DNA from: Lycium barbarum
Taxonomy: Eukaryota; Streptophyta; Magnoliopsida; Solanales; Solanaceae
Length of the DNA stretch: 64,000 bases
Assembly: GCF_019175385.1 (NCBI RefSeq)
Contig: NC_083340.1
Coordinates: 23,634,336-23,698,335 of the forward strand
Direction of reading: 5' to 3'
Numbering within the stretch: the stretch's first letter is position 1; each line of letters opens with the position of its first letter. The notes under the pieces are model-generated. The model was not told where the DNA came from, searched no databases, and saw only the letters and a list, made by a program, of their open reading frames with translations. The position numbers and the translations under genes are program-made. Below, piece by piece: positions 1 through 9,979 of this stretch.

Positions 1-1440
1 GAAAGCATAACGGAGCAAAATAGGCCAAGGACACACTTTGCACAACATGCGAGCCGCATGTCATGTCTGTGAAGCCACAATTCCACCGCATAGCATGACA
101 GGCCGCTGAAGAATAGAGAATGAAAGGTTGCGCAATTTGCTAGATCAACATGCGACTCGCATGTTGAACTTGCGAGACAACAGTGTTAACGCAAACCTTG
201 TCTGAAATCTGGGAAGCCTGAAGTCAAGAGCATAACATGCGGCTGCTGAGCATGCTTCGCGTCTCGCATGTTTGTCTTGCGAGACGCACGTTGCGCACGC
301 AGGGGTATTTTTGTATAATATTGGTGCTCTATTCAGTTTTATGTGATTTAGAAATCGGAAGAAACCAAGTGAAAATAAAGTCAAAAAGAGGCCAAACTGG
401 ACAGTTTTGCAAAACTATCAAAACTGGACAGTTTTACAAAAACGGGATAGATTTGCAAAACTGAAACTTTGGGGTTTATTTTGTCATATTTTTGACTTGG
501 GAAAGTGGAGGAGCTACAAAAGAGAGACTTGGGGCATATCATTATCATCTTTGGCCATTTTCATCAAGGTTGGAGAGCTAGGTTTTTGCATCCACACTTT
601 GGGATTGAAGATTTGAAGATCTTGATAAGAAATTTCTTAATCATTTACTCATTTCTTCTTTTCCTTGCTATGTATTTATTATCTAAGTGTGTAGCTTTCT
701 ATTCCATTACTTGAATCTTTTTTATGAAAATATTCTTGATTAAAGTTTGGTTTGAAACTCTTGTTTTCCTTATGTATGAATGATTTTTATTCCTAATGAA
801 GTGGGTTATTGTTTCTTTAATTAATCTCGTTCTTGAATGTTTCCAAAGGGATTAGCTAACCCTAGGACTCACCCATTTAATTTGATTTGAGCTCGAGAGA
901 GGAAAGTCAATTTGGGAAAGATTAGTTAACAAGGATTTGAGGCATAACCCTCATCTAATGACTTGAGCTCGAGAGAGGAAAGTCACTTGGGATTATATTG
1001 ATTGTGCCTAATATCACACTTTAAGGCTTGAGAAAGCTTAAAGTGAAATTCATTGATTTGGTTGAGAAACTTTCAATGAGAATTTAGAAATCATTATCTA
1101 TTAACATAACCTCGTTCTTAGTTGTAATAACGTAAAATACGTTGGATCGTTACTTGAGTGTAATCTCCTATTATCCATGCTTGTGGCCATTGATCATTTT
1201 ACTTGCTTTTTTGGTTAGTTTAAATTTCTGCATTAGTTATAATTTTCTCAAAAACCAAAATATTATCTATCGTTTGGCTTTAGCTTAGTTGGTGAAAGTT
1301 CCTTACTTTCTTAACCGCCTAGTATATTGTTCCCTATGGGATCGACCCCGACTCATAGTTGGGTAAATTATATTGCATACGACCGTGTACACTTTCTCTT
1401 TGAGGAGTGGATTTGGACGTTATCAATTCTAGGCAAGGGT
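1..1440 (+). repeat. LTR-retrotransposon-like noncoding remnant
   Basis: No coding potential is visible; the open frames are short and unlike any family. The stretch ends with a block near 1320-1430 (a 'GATCGACCCCGACTC' phrase, then a 'CGACCGTGTACACTT' phrase, then 'TTATCA') of the style seen at the downstream end of plant LTRs. A 20-bp motif beginning GAGCTCGAGAGAGG occurs twice (about 890 and 965). The first 300 bases carry several short inverted copies of a CATGCGA/TCGCATG word. The other end, a primer site and a target duplication were not found, so the superfamily is undetermined. The reading as an LTR is inference. Confidence 0.4.
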
Positions 1441-2330
1441 TCTTGATTATCCTAAAGGGAAGGGGTAAGACATCCTTTAGAATCCATTAATTATGGTTAC
1501 CGATCAAACTTAGGTTAATATCGGAAAATATAATAAATAATATTTTATAAGTAATTTTAAGAAAAGATGTCTCATAAAATGCATATACGTAATTAAAATA
1601 GAGAAATCTTGCAAATAAACAATATAATGCGTTTCTAAACTTGCATAAGGAAATAATTATCTTCAAAAGGGCCAAAATCATTTCTTATAAATCATACATC
1701 TTAATATCATTTTTTTTAAAAGTATTTCCACCACAACTTGCATGAATTTTAAATAAGGAATTGCATATAAATAATAGCCTTTAAAAGAAGATTTAGCAAA
1801 TTTGAGCCTTGGATAAAATTATGTTATGTGAATATGGCGATGCAAACAAAAATCTAGATTTTTATTTTATAAATATGATGCAAAAGACGTGAGTTTTCTT
1901 TCTCCTTTTTTTTTTTTTAACTATGCTCAATTAAGAGAAAAATATGTGTGATTAAATCAAACTTGTAGAATATGTTTTATAAACAATACGTAAATTCATA
2001 TTTTGCATATCCACGACATCTCCGATTTCTAAGATGATAAAGAAACAAAAAGTAATCCTTTAATTCAAAATATGTATTCTCGTTATTGAAAATCAATGTT
2101 TCTAGTAAAAATAAATATTATAGATACTATAGGTAATTTTAACATAAAAAAAAAAAAAAAAAACCTATGAAATTAATTGTTGGTTTTTCCTTAAATTAAC
2201 TACCCATATTACTAAAATTATCTCCATTAATTCTCCTAGAATTCATCTAAGCTAAGAAAACAGAAATAGAATAAAGTGTTAGTCATACAAGGTAAATCAA
2301 ATGCACAAAAAATAAAATAGAATAGAGGGA
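1441..2330. other. AT-rich stretch, nothing recognised
   Basis: Low-complexity AT-rich DNA with homopolymer A and T tracts (for example 1907-1919 and 2147-2162). No reading frame, repeat boundary or RNA gene could be supported. Confidence 0.5.
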
Positions 2331-4051
2331 CAAATAATTGAATGGATCGGCCCATTTCTTAGGGCCATTGCTGCGATCTGTTTCTGCTATTGGGCTTTGG
2401 CCCAGAATTCTTTTCTTTTTCTATGCTGCGGATAGGGAGCTGACTCAAGAGAGAAATCATGTTGGGCCTTAGCCCAACATCGAATGCGGAAGAAGACGAG
2501 TCCCTCGGACTCGTACGCGATGGTCTTTTTCGAGTACAGCGAACTGGGTTTTAAGTTTCCGATCTACACTCGAATGCTACGAAATCTGAACTCGCATACA
2601 CTCGGACTAGAAGTAATATCAGGGGCAAAAGAAAACAAAAAATGATTTAGTATTTATTTATTTTTTGAATCGATATCAAGGAATAATGTGACTGCTGAAA
2701 ACTAATATTTTCTTAGGGGATTTAGGTGGCTGAAAAGAACTCCCCTAAATGACTCAAGAAAACGATTATTTATAGGAACATCTAGGGTTTCCTGGGGTTC
2801 AAAAAAAATGGGCGGGATTTTAAGTCCCATTCCTTTCAAATTGAAACATTAGGAGCTTTTTCTGTCATCGATCAAACACAAGGGAGAAGGGGACAAAACC
2901 CATTAAACTTGTACTACGAAAAATGAAAAAAGGAACAGATAAAAGATGGATTTGAATCTCACAAACGGACGAAACCCATTAAAATGGTTTCAGATTGACA
3001 GCAGAGGAGAGGAGAAGACAACAAAAACAAAACCTTCAACCATTTAAATTCTGAAGGAGAAAGGACCGATCATTAATTTCCTTTCTCAAGATGGCCATGC
3101 ATGGCCTGTAATCGCGAAAAGGTTTTCTGTGATTTTGCTAAAATCGTCGAGTAGAGAGAGAGGAAGGAGAAAAGGGCGCGTCTGTTAGGGTTCGAAAGCA
3201 AACAAGTTTTGCACGGAAGGGGAATGGACAACTCTGTCCACGGCTAAAGGGGCATTAGGGTTTTGCCCTAAATGAAGAGAGGAGAGGAAGGGGAAAGAAA
3301 AGAAGGGGTGCGGCGGATTCATCTTAGGTTTAGACGATGAATCAACAAAAGAAAGAAAATGGACCGGGTGGGGTTATTTCAAAACGGGTGGTGGGTTGGG
3401 CTGATGAATTTATAATGTGAGCTAGTCGGTAGGTTTAGGTAGTGGGTTGCGTCATTTTGGGCTGATTTTATGGACTGGTCCGAAAAATAATATGGATTGA
3501 TTGGGCTCGGATTTGGGCTAATATTGGCTGAATGAAAGAAATAATTTGGGCTTCTAAATTTAAATAAAAGGCCTATTTTAATTAACTATATACTAACGTA
3601 TGCTAAAATATTACCTAATATAACAGTATGTATTTATTAGTACTCAGATAAGAAATAAAATTATATGACGTTGTAATAGTCGTGCGATAATACTTTTTTT
3701 TTAAAGTTCATCAGTAAATAAACGCTATTATTTAATTGCGCGAAAATAAATGTGATGCGTGTGCATAAGATGGTAAAAAAAATGCTGAAATGATTATAAT
3801 GCAAAATTATAATAATACTGGTAATAATAATAATAACAAAAGTAATAATAATAATAATAATAATAATAGTGGTAGTAGTAATGGTAATAAAATAAAAAAT
3901 AATAGCTAGTGACTACAATAGGTTAATGAATCGCCGGTATTAATAAAAGCTGATAATTGTAGTAAAGTATAATTATTTCTTAAGTTGCCAAAAATACTAG
4001 AAGCGTAAATAAATATTTTGGAGGAAGGCGGGACAAAATTGGGTGTCAACA

Positions 4052-4052
<1 letters not shown>
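2331..4052 (+). repeat. Gypsy (Tat/Ogre-like) LTR-type noncoding remnant
   Basis: Noncoding, locally more GC-rich DNA rich in GGGCC/GGCCC words (2346-2480) and a short hairpin around 2500 (GAGTCC-CTC-GGACTC). It runs to a phrase at about 4027-4052 ending TTGGGTGTCAAC, which I associate with the border of Tat/Ogre-type Gypsy LTRs in Solanaceae. No gag-pol frame, paired LTR or target duplication is present, so this would be a solo or truncated fragment. The family assignment is from memory of that border phrase and is inference. Confidence 0.35.
3781..3870. repeat. TAA trinucleotide microsatellite
   Basis: Loose (TAA)n runs interrupted by GTAGTAG and GGTAATAA units. It is a smaller relative of the giant repeat beginning at 4053. 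Confidence 0.8.
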
Positions 4053-4149
<97 letters not shown>

Positions 4150-4667
4150 GAAGAAGAAGAAGAAGAAGAAGAATCAACAACAACTATAACAACAACAACA
4201 ACCACAACGACAACGACGACGACGACGACGATGACAACGACGACGACAACGACGACAACAACCACGACAACAACCACAACGACGATGACCACAACGACAA
4301 CGACCACAACGACCACAACGACAATGACAATAACGACAACAACAACAACAACAACCACAACAACAACCACCACAACAACGACCACAACAACAACAACCAC
4401 AACAACAACAACAACAACGATGACCACAACGACAACCACAACAACAACAACGACAACGATAACGACAATAACGACAACAACAACAACAACAACAACAACC
4501 ATAACAACAACAACAACGACAACAACAACAACAACGACGACAATAACGACCACAACAACAACGACCACAACAACAACGACAACAACGACAACAACGACAA
4601 CAACAACAACAACAACAACCACAACAACAACGACAACAACAACGACAACAATGATAACAACAATGAT

Positions 4668-4722
<55 letters not shown>

Positions 4723-4794
4723 ACGACAACTACAACAACAACGACAACTACAACAACGACAACAACAACAACAACAACAACAACAACGACAACC

Positions 4795-4829
<35 letters not shown>

Positions 4830-4866
4830 AACAACAACAACAACAACAACAATAATAATAATAATG
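4053..4866. repeat. Giant compound trinucleotide repeat (TAA, AAG, ACA/ACG/ACC)
   Basis: About 810 bases with an almost unbroken period of three. There is roughly 100 bases of (TAA)n (4053-4149), a short (AAG)n block (4150-4172), then about 690 bases in which ACA, ACG, ACC and a few ATA/ATG triplets alternate. It closes with another (AAT)n tail. Because the period is three, open frames of 180-300 codons exist on both strands (poly-Thr, poly-Val, poly-Cys/Arg and poly-Leu/Ser). These are artefacts of the repeat, not genes. The third position of the triplets varies while the first two stay fixed, as expected from point decay and re-expansion of an (ACA)n array. Confidence 0.97.
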
Positions 4867-4871
4867 AATAT

Positions 4872-5288
4872 TTACCACTGCCCATCAAATTGCCGACCTA
4901 AACTTTTCAGAGGCATTTGACTCCTCAAAATGCCTTCATAAGTAATCATGTCAGTGTAATTGTGCTTTTGAGTAGGTTCTGCTTCAGTGACTTCAGCCTG
5001 AATTCTAGACGGGGCTTCCCGTTGAGGTTTATTTCGAGCTTCCTGAGGAGCTGTAGCCATGACTTCAACACGATTAATAGGGATCTTCTCTACGTACATT
5101 TCAAGGACGTTTAAAGTTATGCATTCCCTATAATCGTAAGGCTCCTTCAAATAATCCATCAAAGAATCATCGTCATAAATATACCACTGTCCATAACTAA
5201 CTTCACCTTGCGACGTAAGTGATATTGGAAATCTTCTAATTATATTTAATTCAAAATCACTCCTACTCACTTCTAGTCTATTATACAA
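4872..5288 (-). pseudogene. MULE transposase N-terminal-like fragment
   Basis: An open frame of 138 codons read right to left. It is rich in acidic and aromatic residues (a 'YIYDDDSLMDYL' patch around residues 37-48), followed by a Pro/Glu/Thr-rich linker. This layout resembles the N-terminal part of plant Mutator-like transposases ahead of the catalytic core, but no DDE core, zinc knuckle or SWIM domain follows. The frame ends at the edge of the giant trinucleotide repeat, so the rest may have been lost there. The alternative is an uncharacterised transposon-borne protein. Non-functional either way. Confidence 0.35.
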
Positions 5289-5290
5289 GG

Positions 5291-5849
5291 CTTGGAGTAG
5301 TTTTGAGAATTTTAAGTTAAGTGAAAACTTAACATGGTATTTTGGGGGAGAGTCATAACCTAAACTATTTTCCTCGAATATAATTCCTCCGTCCCAGAAT
5401 AAAGAAATCCTAATTTTTGGAACATCTTTTATTTTTGACTAATTTAGGAGTACAAAATGCAAAAGTTGGATAAAACTTAGAAATTGTGTAAAATGCAGAA
5501 ATTGGATGAAACTTAGAAACAGTGTTTTCCTTTCATACAAAATCCTTATTATATAACGTTTGAATGTGTTTGTGTCATATAACATGTGCAATTAGTTTGT
5601 CCTGCAGCGTTACGTCAAGTCAAATCAAGTACGGAGTGGGTTGTCATTTCATAACACATGAATTTATTGCGTTATGTTAGAATAACGCAGTATAGCACAG
5701 TAAATTACTGTGTTATTCTGACATAACGCAGTAAATTACTACGCGTGCCCCGTATTGTCAATTAGTGCAGTGTGTTGTCAATCGAAGTTGTCATACAGAA
5801 AAATGTCATAATGCATCTAAAATTTGCGTTTGATGCTAGCGAGTGTTAT
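5291..5849. repeat. Repeat-derived intergenic DNA with GCGTTAT inverted words
   Basis: A CCTCCGTCCCAGAATAAAG phrase near 5386 looks like one end of a Stowaway-type MITE, but no matching right end was found. Near 5660-5730 the word ATAACGCAGTA and its complement recur in both orientations, making a small cruciform-prone block. No gene was seen. Confidence 0.4.
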
Positions 5850-7000
5850 ATAACGTGATTGGCGAATAACTACCAACCACACAAAATTGAGTTATTATGT
5901 CATTTTTTAACCAATTTGAAGATATTAATCGTATTACAATGTTCTCTCCAGGAGACATATTCGAAGCACTGGGCAGGACATGGGAATTGGGTGAAGATTT
6001 TGAATACTCAAATAACCCGAACGAGAGATAGATTCAATGTTACAACAATATGATGACAGACAAGTGCAATCGGCGTGTTAGGAAGGCTACAATACTTGAA
6101 CAAAACTTGAGGTCATTAGGGCTTAAACGGCCAAAAAGTCATGCTATGTCAATGCTTCGTGGCACTCCACAACAGTTGAATTTTGCTCTTAACCGTTTTC
6201 GCTAAGAGAACAATCGGATGAAAATACATTGCCTCAGGGTAGAATATGGTCAATATGTTTACGTCAGATTCAGATCCAAGTGGGATTCAGACTATGAGAT
6301 GTCTGATGACGATGATTCCCCATGATATTATCAATAGTTGTACTGTATTAAATAAAGTTTGTGGGGTCATAGTCATGATCCCACAACCTACTGAGTTTGA
6401 TACCTATATAAGTAGCCTTTTGGTACTTAGTATCTACTTAAAATTCAATGTCCAATAGTAGAAATGTAGATTGGTCGGTATTTTTTCCACAGGATTCAAA
6501 TAGCAGTGGTGATGACAACTCAAATCAAAGCAACTTTTCCGGTGATTTCTCAACCGATAACAGTGAATTCGTGCCAGACGATTTCAAGCCCCAACTTTTA
6601 TAGAGCGTAATAACGATTTTTGCGAGCTTAAATATTCATATCCACATGAATATTATTGTGGTTTACGTCGCGAATGGGCATATCGGTACGCCGAATCACA
6701 ACGTCTTGTTCGTGACTTGAAAAATCTCAACGCTCAAATCCCAACAAGGTTCTCAATGACCATGCCTTGAGTAGGTGCACACACTTGCGAGCTTGCCATA
6801 CAAAGGATTAGAAAAGAAAACAACAGAATGCTAGCAAGACGTTGTAGATTTTACATGCTAAAGTTGGTCGAAGAATAAGCATCATCAACCAGTAGGGAAC
6901 TAACATCTACAGAAAGAAGACCTGTCTTAAGAAACCCAAGATATTCATCTGAGGACGTTATTGAAGACTTTAATTTTGATGATGATTAAGAATATTGTAA
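5850..7000 (+). pseudogene. Decayed coding region of unknown family (transposon-associated?)
   Basis: Several short open frames on the same strand look coding-like but are separated by stops and frame changes. 6050-6205 (51 aa) contains a basic stretch 'CNRRVRKATILEQNLRSLG'. 6449-6603 (51 aa) is Ser/Asp/Asn-rich. 6604-6768 contains 'PHEYYCGLRREWAYRYAESQ'. 6769 onward gives 'CELAIQRIRKENNRMLARR', and after a stop a tail ending 'EDFNFDDD' near 6988. The charge patterns and Arg-rich helices suggest one former protein of roughly 250-300 residues. I do not recognise the family. The location beside a possible MULE fragment suggests a transposon accessory gene; that is inference. Confidence 0.35.
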
Positions 7001-7640
7001 TTTTAGTTATATGTTTAATTTATGATGATGTTGTTAATTTGAAGAATATTAGTATGTTTAGTGGAAGATCAACTTAAGGGCATGTGTAGGCTCATGTATT
7101 TTAAGTTTTTTGCTTTCTTTGATGATTGTATTTTAACAAGTTTGGGTTTGTTATTAATGAACAAGTTTAAGTATTTTTATATTGTTATGAATGATGCAAT
7201 TTAATTATTTTGAGATTGGTATGAATGATGCAATTTTGGCTAAAAAATAACACACTTAAATCTAAACCCTAAAACATAAATAACTTAAAGATAATGACAA
7301 CAAGTCTTCAAACAAAAATGGACTTCAAACACTTTTCAACCACTAAAGCGACAATCTGAAATTTTTTCTTATTTTTGATGTATTGAGCCTACCTTATTAA
7401 TCGCACAAAAATAAGTAGGGTTCTATATAAAACATTGAAGTTTCGAAGTCCCAAAATATGACTAATCTATGGCTAAAGTATGTGAAAAAGTGTGAAAATG
7501 TAAAAGGAAAGAGGAGTTTAACCAATAGGAAAAAAAAAAAAAAAAAACTCCTTTAATGCAGTATTTTATTGCGTTAAAGGACTTAACCATGACTTAACCG
7601 TACCATTACGATTAAGTCCTTTAACGGAGAGGTGCTATAG
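7001..7640. other. AT-rich intergenic DNA upstream of ATG18a
   Basis: No gene was seen. An A-tract lies at 7531-7547. The words TTTAATGCAG and TGCGTTAAAGG near 7552-7580 form short inverted copies with TAAGTCCTTTAACG at 7613-7627, probably a remnant of a terminal inverted repeat. Confidence 0.4.
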
Positions 7641-7994
7641 TAACTTTTTTTTGTTAGGATATTTTGATTCAAAACGTCTTTTTTTTGTTATGTTGGTTCC
7701 GAACTCCATTTTGATCGGAAAAGAATGTAGTCCTTGTTGCTTTCGAGCCAAGCAACGTAGCATGTGTGGACCCACACCCAAAAAAATCCCAAAAGCCAAG
7801 TTCCAAATAAACAGTGTACATTCTTCCAAGTTCCAAGAACCAAACTTTTTGATCACCTTCTCTTTCACTTCCTCACTCTTCCCTTTAAACTCAAACTCCA
7901 AAAGCTCTATTTTCTTTCAACACCATTTCCTTCGTGTAAGTTTTTTCTCTTCCTTCAATTATCTCTTTCACTCTTTGTACATTTGCTTGTATAG

Positions 7995-7996
<2 letters not shown>

Positions 7997-8034
<38 letters not shown>
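7997..8034. repeat. (CT)n microsatellite in ATG18a leader intron
   Basis: Uninterrupted CT dinucleotides just downstream of the proposed leader donor. The poly-Arg/Glu frame on the opposite strand is an artefact of it. Confidence 0.95.
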
Positions 8035-8045
<11 letters not shown>

Positions 8046-8379
8046 AGTGTTGGGTATTGAAGCAAATTTGATTTCTTTTTGCTTTTTGGATAAGTGGGAT
8101 CACCATATATGTATGCGGGGTTTTGGATTTTATATGAGCGCACACACACACACATATATGTATTGTTTACTTATATTTGTTATTGTGTCAACCCTGTTTG
8201 TGATGCCTTATGTACTTATATTCTTGTTTCACTAAAAGGGTAATGCTAAAGAATGATGGGTTTGGTATCATAAGTTCATCTCTGATCAATGGCTGGCTGG
8301 AATAATTTATATTGCATTTTGACCCTGCATAATCACGCGTGTTTTCCGTTTTCTTTTTTGTCTAGTGGTAAGAGACTAA

Positions 8380-8548
8380 GGGGTCGTTTGGCTTCTGGTT
8401 ATAGTTATTGCAAGATTGTAAACCGGTAACCAAACACCTTACTTGTGTGCTGAATTTTATACATAGCAACTAAAATGCTAACATGGTCCTAGATATGCTA
8501 GTTTTATACATGAATAATTCACTTCCTAACTAGCAACCAAACGACCTC
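8380..8548. mobile_element. Tourist-like (PIF/Harbinger) MITE, 169 bp
   Basis: The ends are inverted copies (GGGGTCGTTTGG... and ...CCAAACGACCTC) and are flanked on both sides by TAA (8377-8379 and 8549-8551). That is the 3-bp TWA target duplication of PIF/Harbinger elements. It is noncoding and sits in the proposed leader intron of ATG18a. Confidence 0.8.
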
Positions 8549-9814
8549 TAAGATCACAACTTATGATGTGTGGGTTAGACGCATGTCACTGCTGCACACA
8601 AAATCCTAGTATTTGGATGGAGAATGATAGAGGGGCGGACCCATTATATATCGAGTTTCAAACCATGGGTCACTACTGACATGAATTTTAAAAACTTATA
8701 AATTCGACCTCTTTGAGGAAATTGGAACAAATGAGATCAGTTGGAAGTAAATTAGATTGTAGAAACTTACATGTTGAAGTTGAACTAATGAACTACACAT
8801 CAAAGTGTAAACTTCTTGGGGTAGAATATATGAATTCCCTTCATCTATTCAACTCAATTTGGATCCATTTCCAAGTAAGTCATATATAGATACATAGTAT
8901 TAAGTGTATTATTACAGTGACCGTCAGCTTAGCATAATCCTCTTCCTTTAGGCTAACTTGAGAGTTGATACTAGTAATGCTTTTCAAAGCTCATGTAGGT
9001 GATGTCATAAAAAAGTATGTAACATGAGGAATGTCTGTGGTATCACTGATCCTAATACTACTCTCGCCAAGTTGTATTATAAAAGGCGAAAAATGCTAAG
9101 GTTTGTTGGGTTTTAAGCTTAAAGCACACGGCTTTAGTGAAGAAAAAGATACGAAGATGTATTCATTTTTCAAGAATAATTATAAGCACAAATAATAATA
9201 TTTGGTACCTTAGTGGCTACACTGAAGTGCCTGCTAAGCAACACAAAACATTCAGCCTGTTTTGCATCTAGTTTCAGGGTTTAAGTGCACATTAAGCGAG
9301 TCGTTACATTGTGACCGAGCACGTTTAACTCTGAGTTTTAAGATCAAATTCACAATTTATTTTATACTTGAGAATCTTAAGCATTCTTTGGGCTGACAGA
9401 AGGACTTGTATCTTTCAAGGAAATTTATATACGTAGATCATGTTCTGATTCCGTTTTCTTCAGCTCTACTTCCATTGGTGATTAGTTTTGGTGTCATGCT
9501 TTTCCACATGGTCGTTGTCTCTTACCTACCAGAACGAGAACTTTTTTGATGTTCAACCTGTTCAACACTATATAGAATGTAAGTATTTAGTAGTCACTTT
9601 ATAGTTAACCATGTGTTTGTTTTACTCATTAAAGTTTCCCTAGCCCAAAAGGCTCTACTCTTAGGGAGAGCCTATTGACTGGCTATCAAAAATAATCTTT
9701 GTTTGGCTAGTGTTTGGCCATTTCCTTGAAATGATTTTGTGCTGATCTTTGGTTATTTATTCCTTGTTTATTAGTACAGCCAGTTTTACGTCTTCTCTCT
9801 TTTGATGCAGATCG

Positions 9815-9844
9815 ATGACTATGAATCTGAAAGCTTTGCTTTAG
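9815..9844 (+). promoter_or_regulatory. uORF of 9 codons in ATG18a leader
   Basis: ATG ACT ATG AAT ... TAG begins five bases after the proposed leader acceptor at 9810. A second tiny uORF (4 codons, 9849-9863) follows. Both would precede the main start codon if the 9810 acceptor is used. Function is inferred, not shown. Confidence 0.4.
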
Positions 9845-9892
9845 TGCCATGCCTCTCAGTTAGAAACAATATATCTTTCTTACATTATAATT

Positions 9893-9979
9893 ATGCTTGA
9901 TACTGAATTTCATCTACGTATCCCAGTCCATGGCCACTATTTCCCCGTTCTCCCCTCCCATTCCAGTCCCAAATACTAG
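9893..9979 (+). promoter_or_regulatory. uORF overlapping the ATG18a start codon
   Basis: An ATG at 9893 opens a 28-codon frame, out of frame with ATG18a, that stops at 9977-9979, past the main ATG at 9930. If the leader includes it, ribosomes using it would pass the main start. Acceptor choice at 9926 would remove it. Confidence 0.4.

Larger units (their letters stand above)
7936..9810 (+). other. Proposed 5'-leader intron of ATG18a
   Basis: A donor TTCGT|GTAAGT at 7936 and a strong acceptor TCTTCTCTCTTTTGATGCAG ending at 9810 bracket 1875 bases without coding content. It follows a C/T-rich, CCAAGTTCC-containing stretch typical of a plant leader. The intron carries a CT microsatellite and a Tourist-like MITE. 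It is inferred from splice signals and from the absence of a start codon joined to upstream coding sequence. A second possible acceptor lies at 9926. Confidence 0.5.

Noticed and set aside
3906..4920. Open frames of 180-300 codons on both strands (poly-Val, Thr, Cys/Arg, Leu/Ser)
   Set aside because: They are produced by the period-3 microsatellite, which cannot contain stops in most frames. No complex sequence or homologue-like motif is present.
7955..8155. Frame with alternating Arg-Glu residues on the minus strand
   Set aside because: A direct translation of the CT microsatellite in the ATG18a leader intron.
7651..8235. 194-codon open frame on the plus strand over the ATG18a leader
   Set aside because: It starts without a good context, runs through the proposed leader exon, the CT repeat and the intron, and is Phe/Ser-rich without any family motif.
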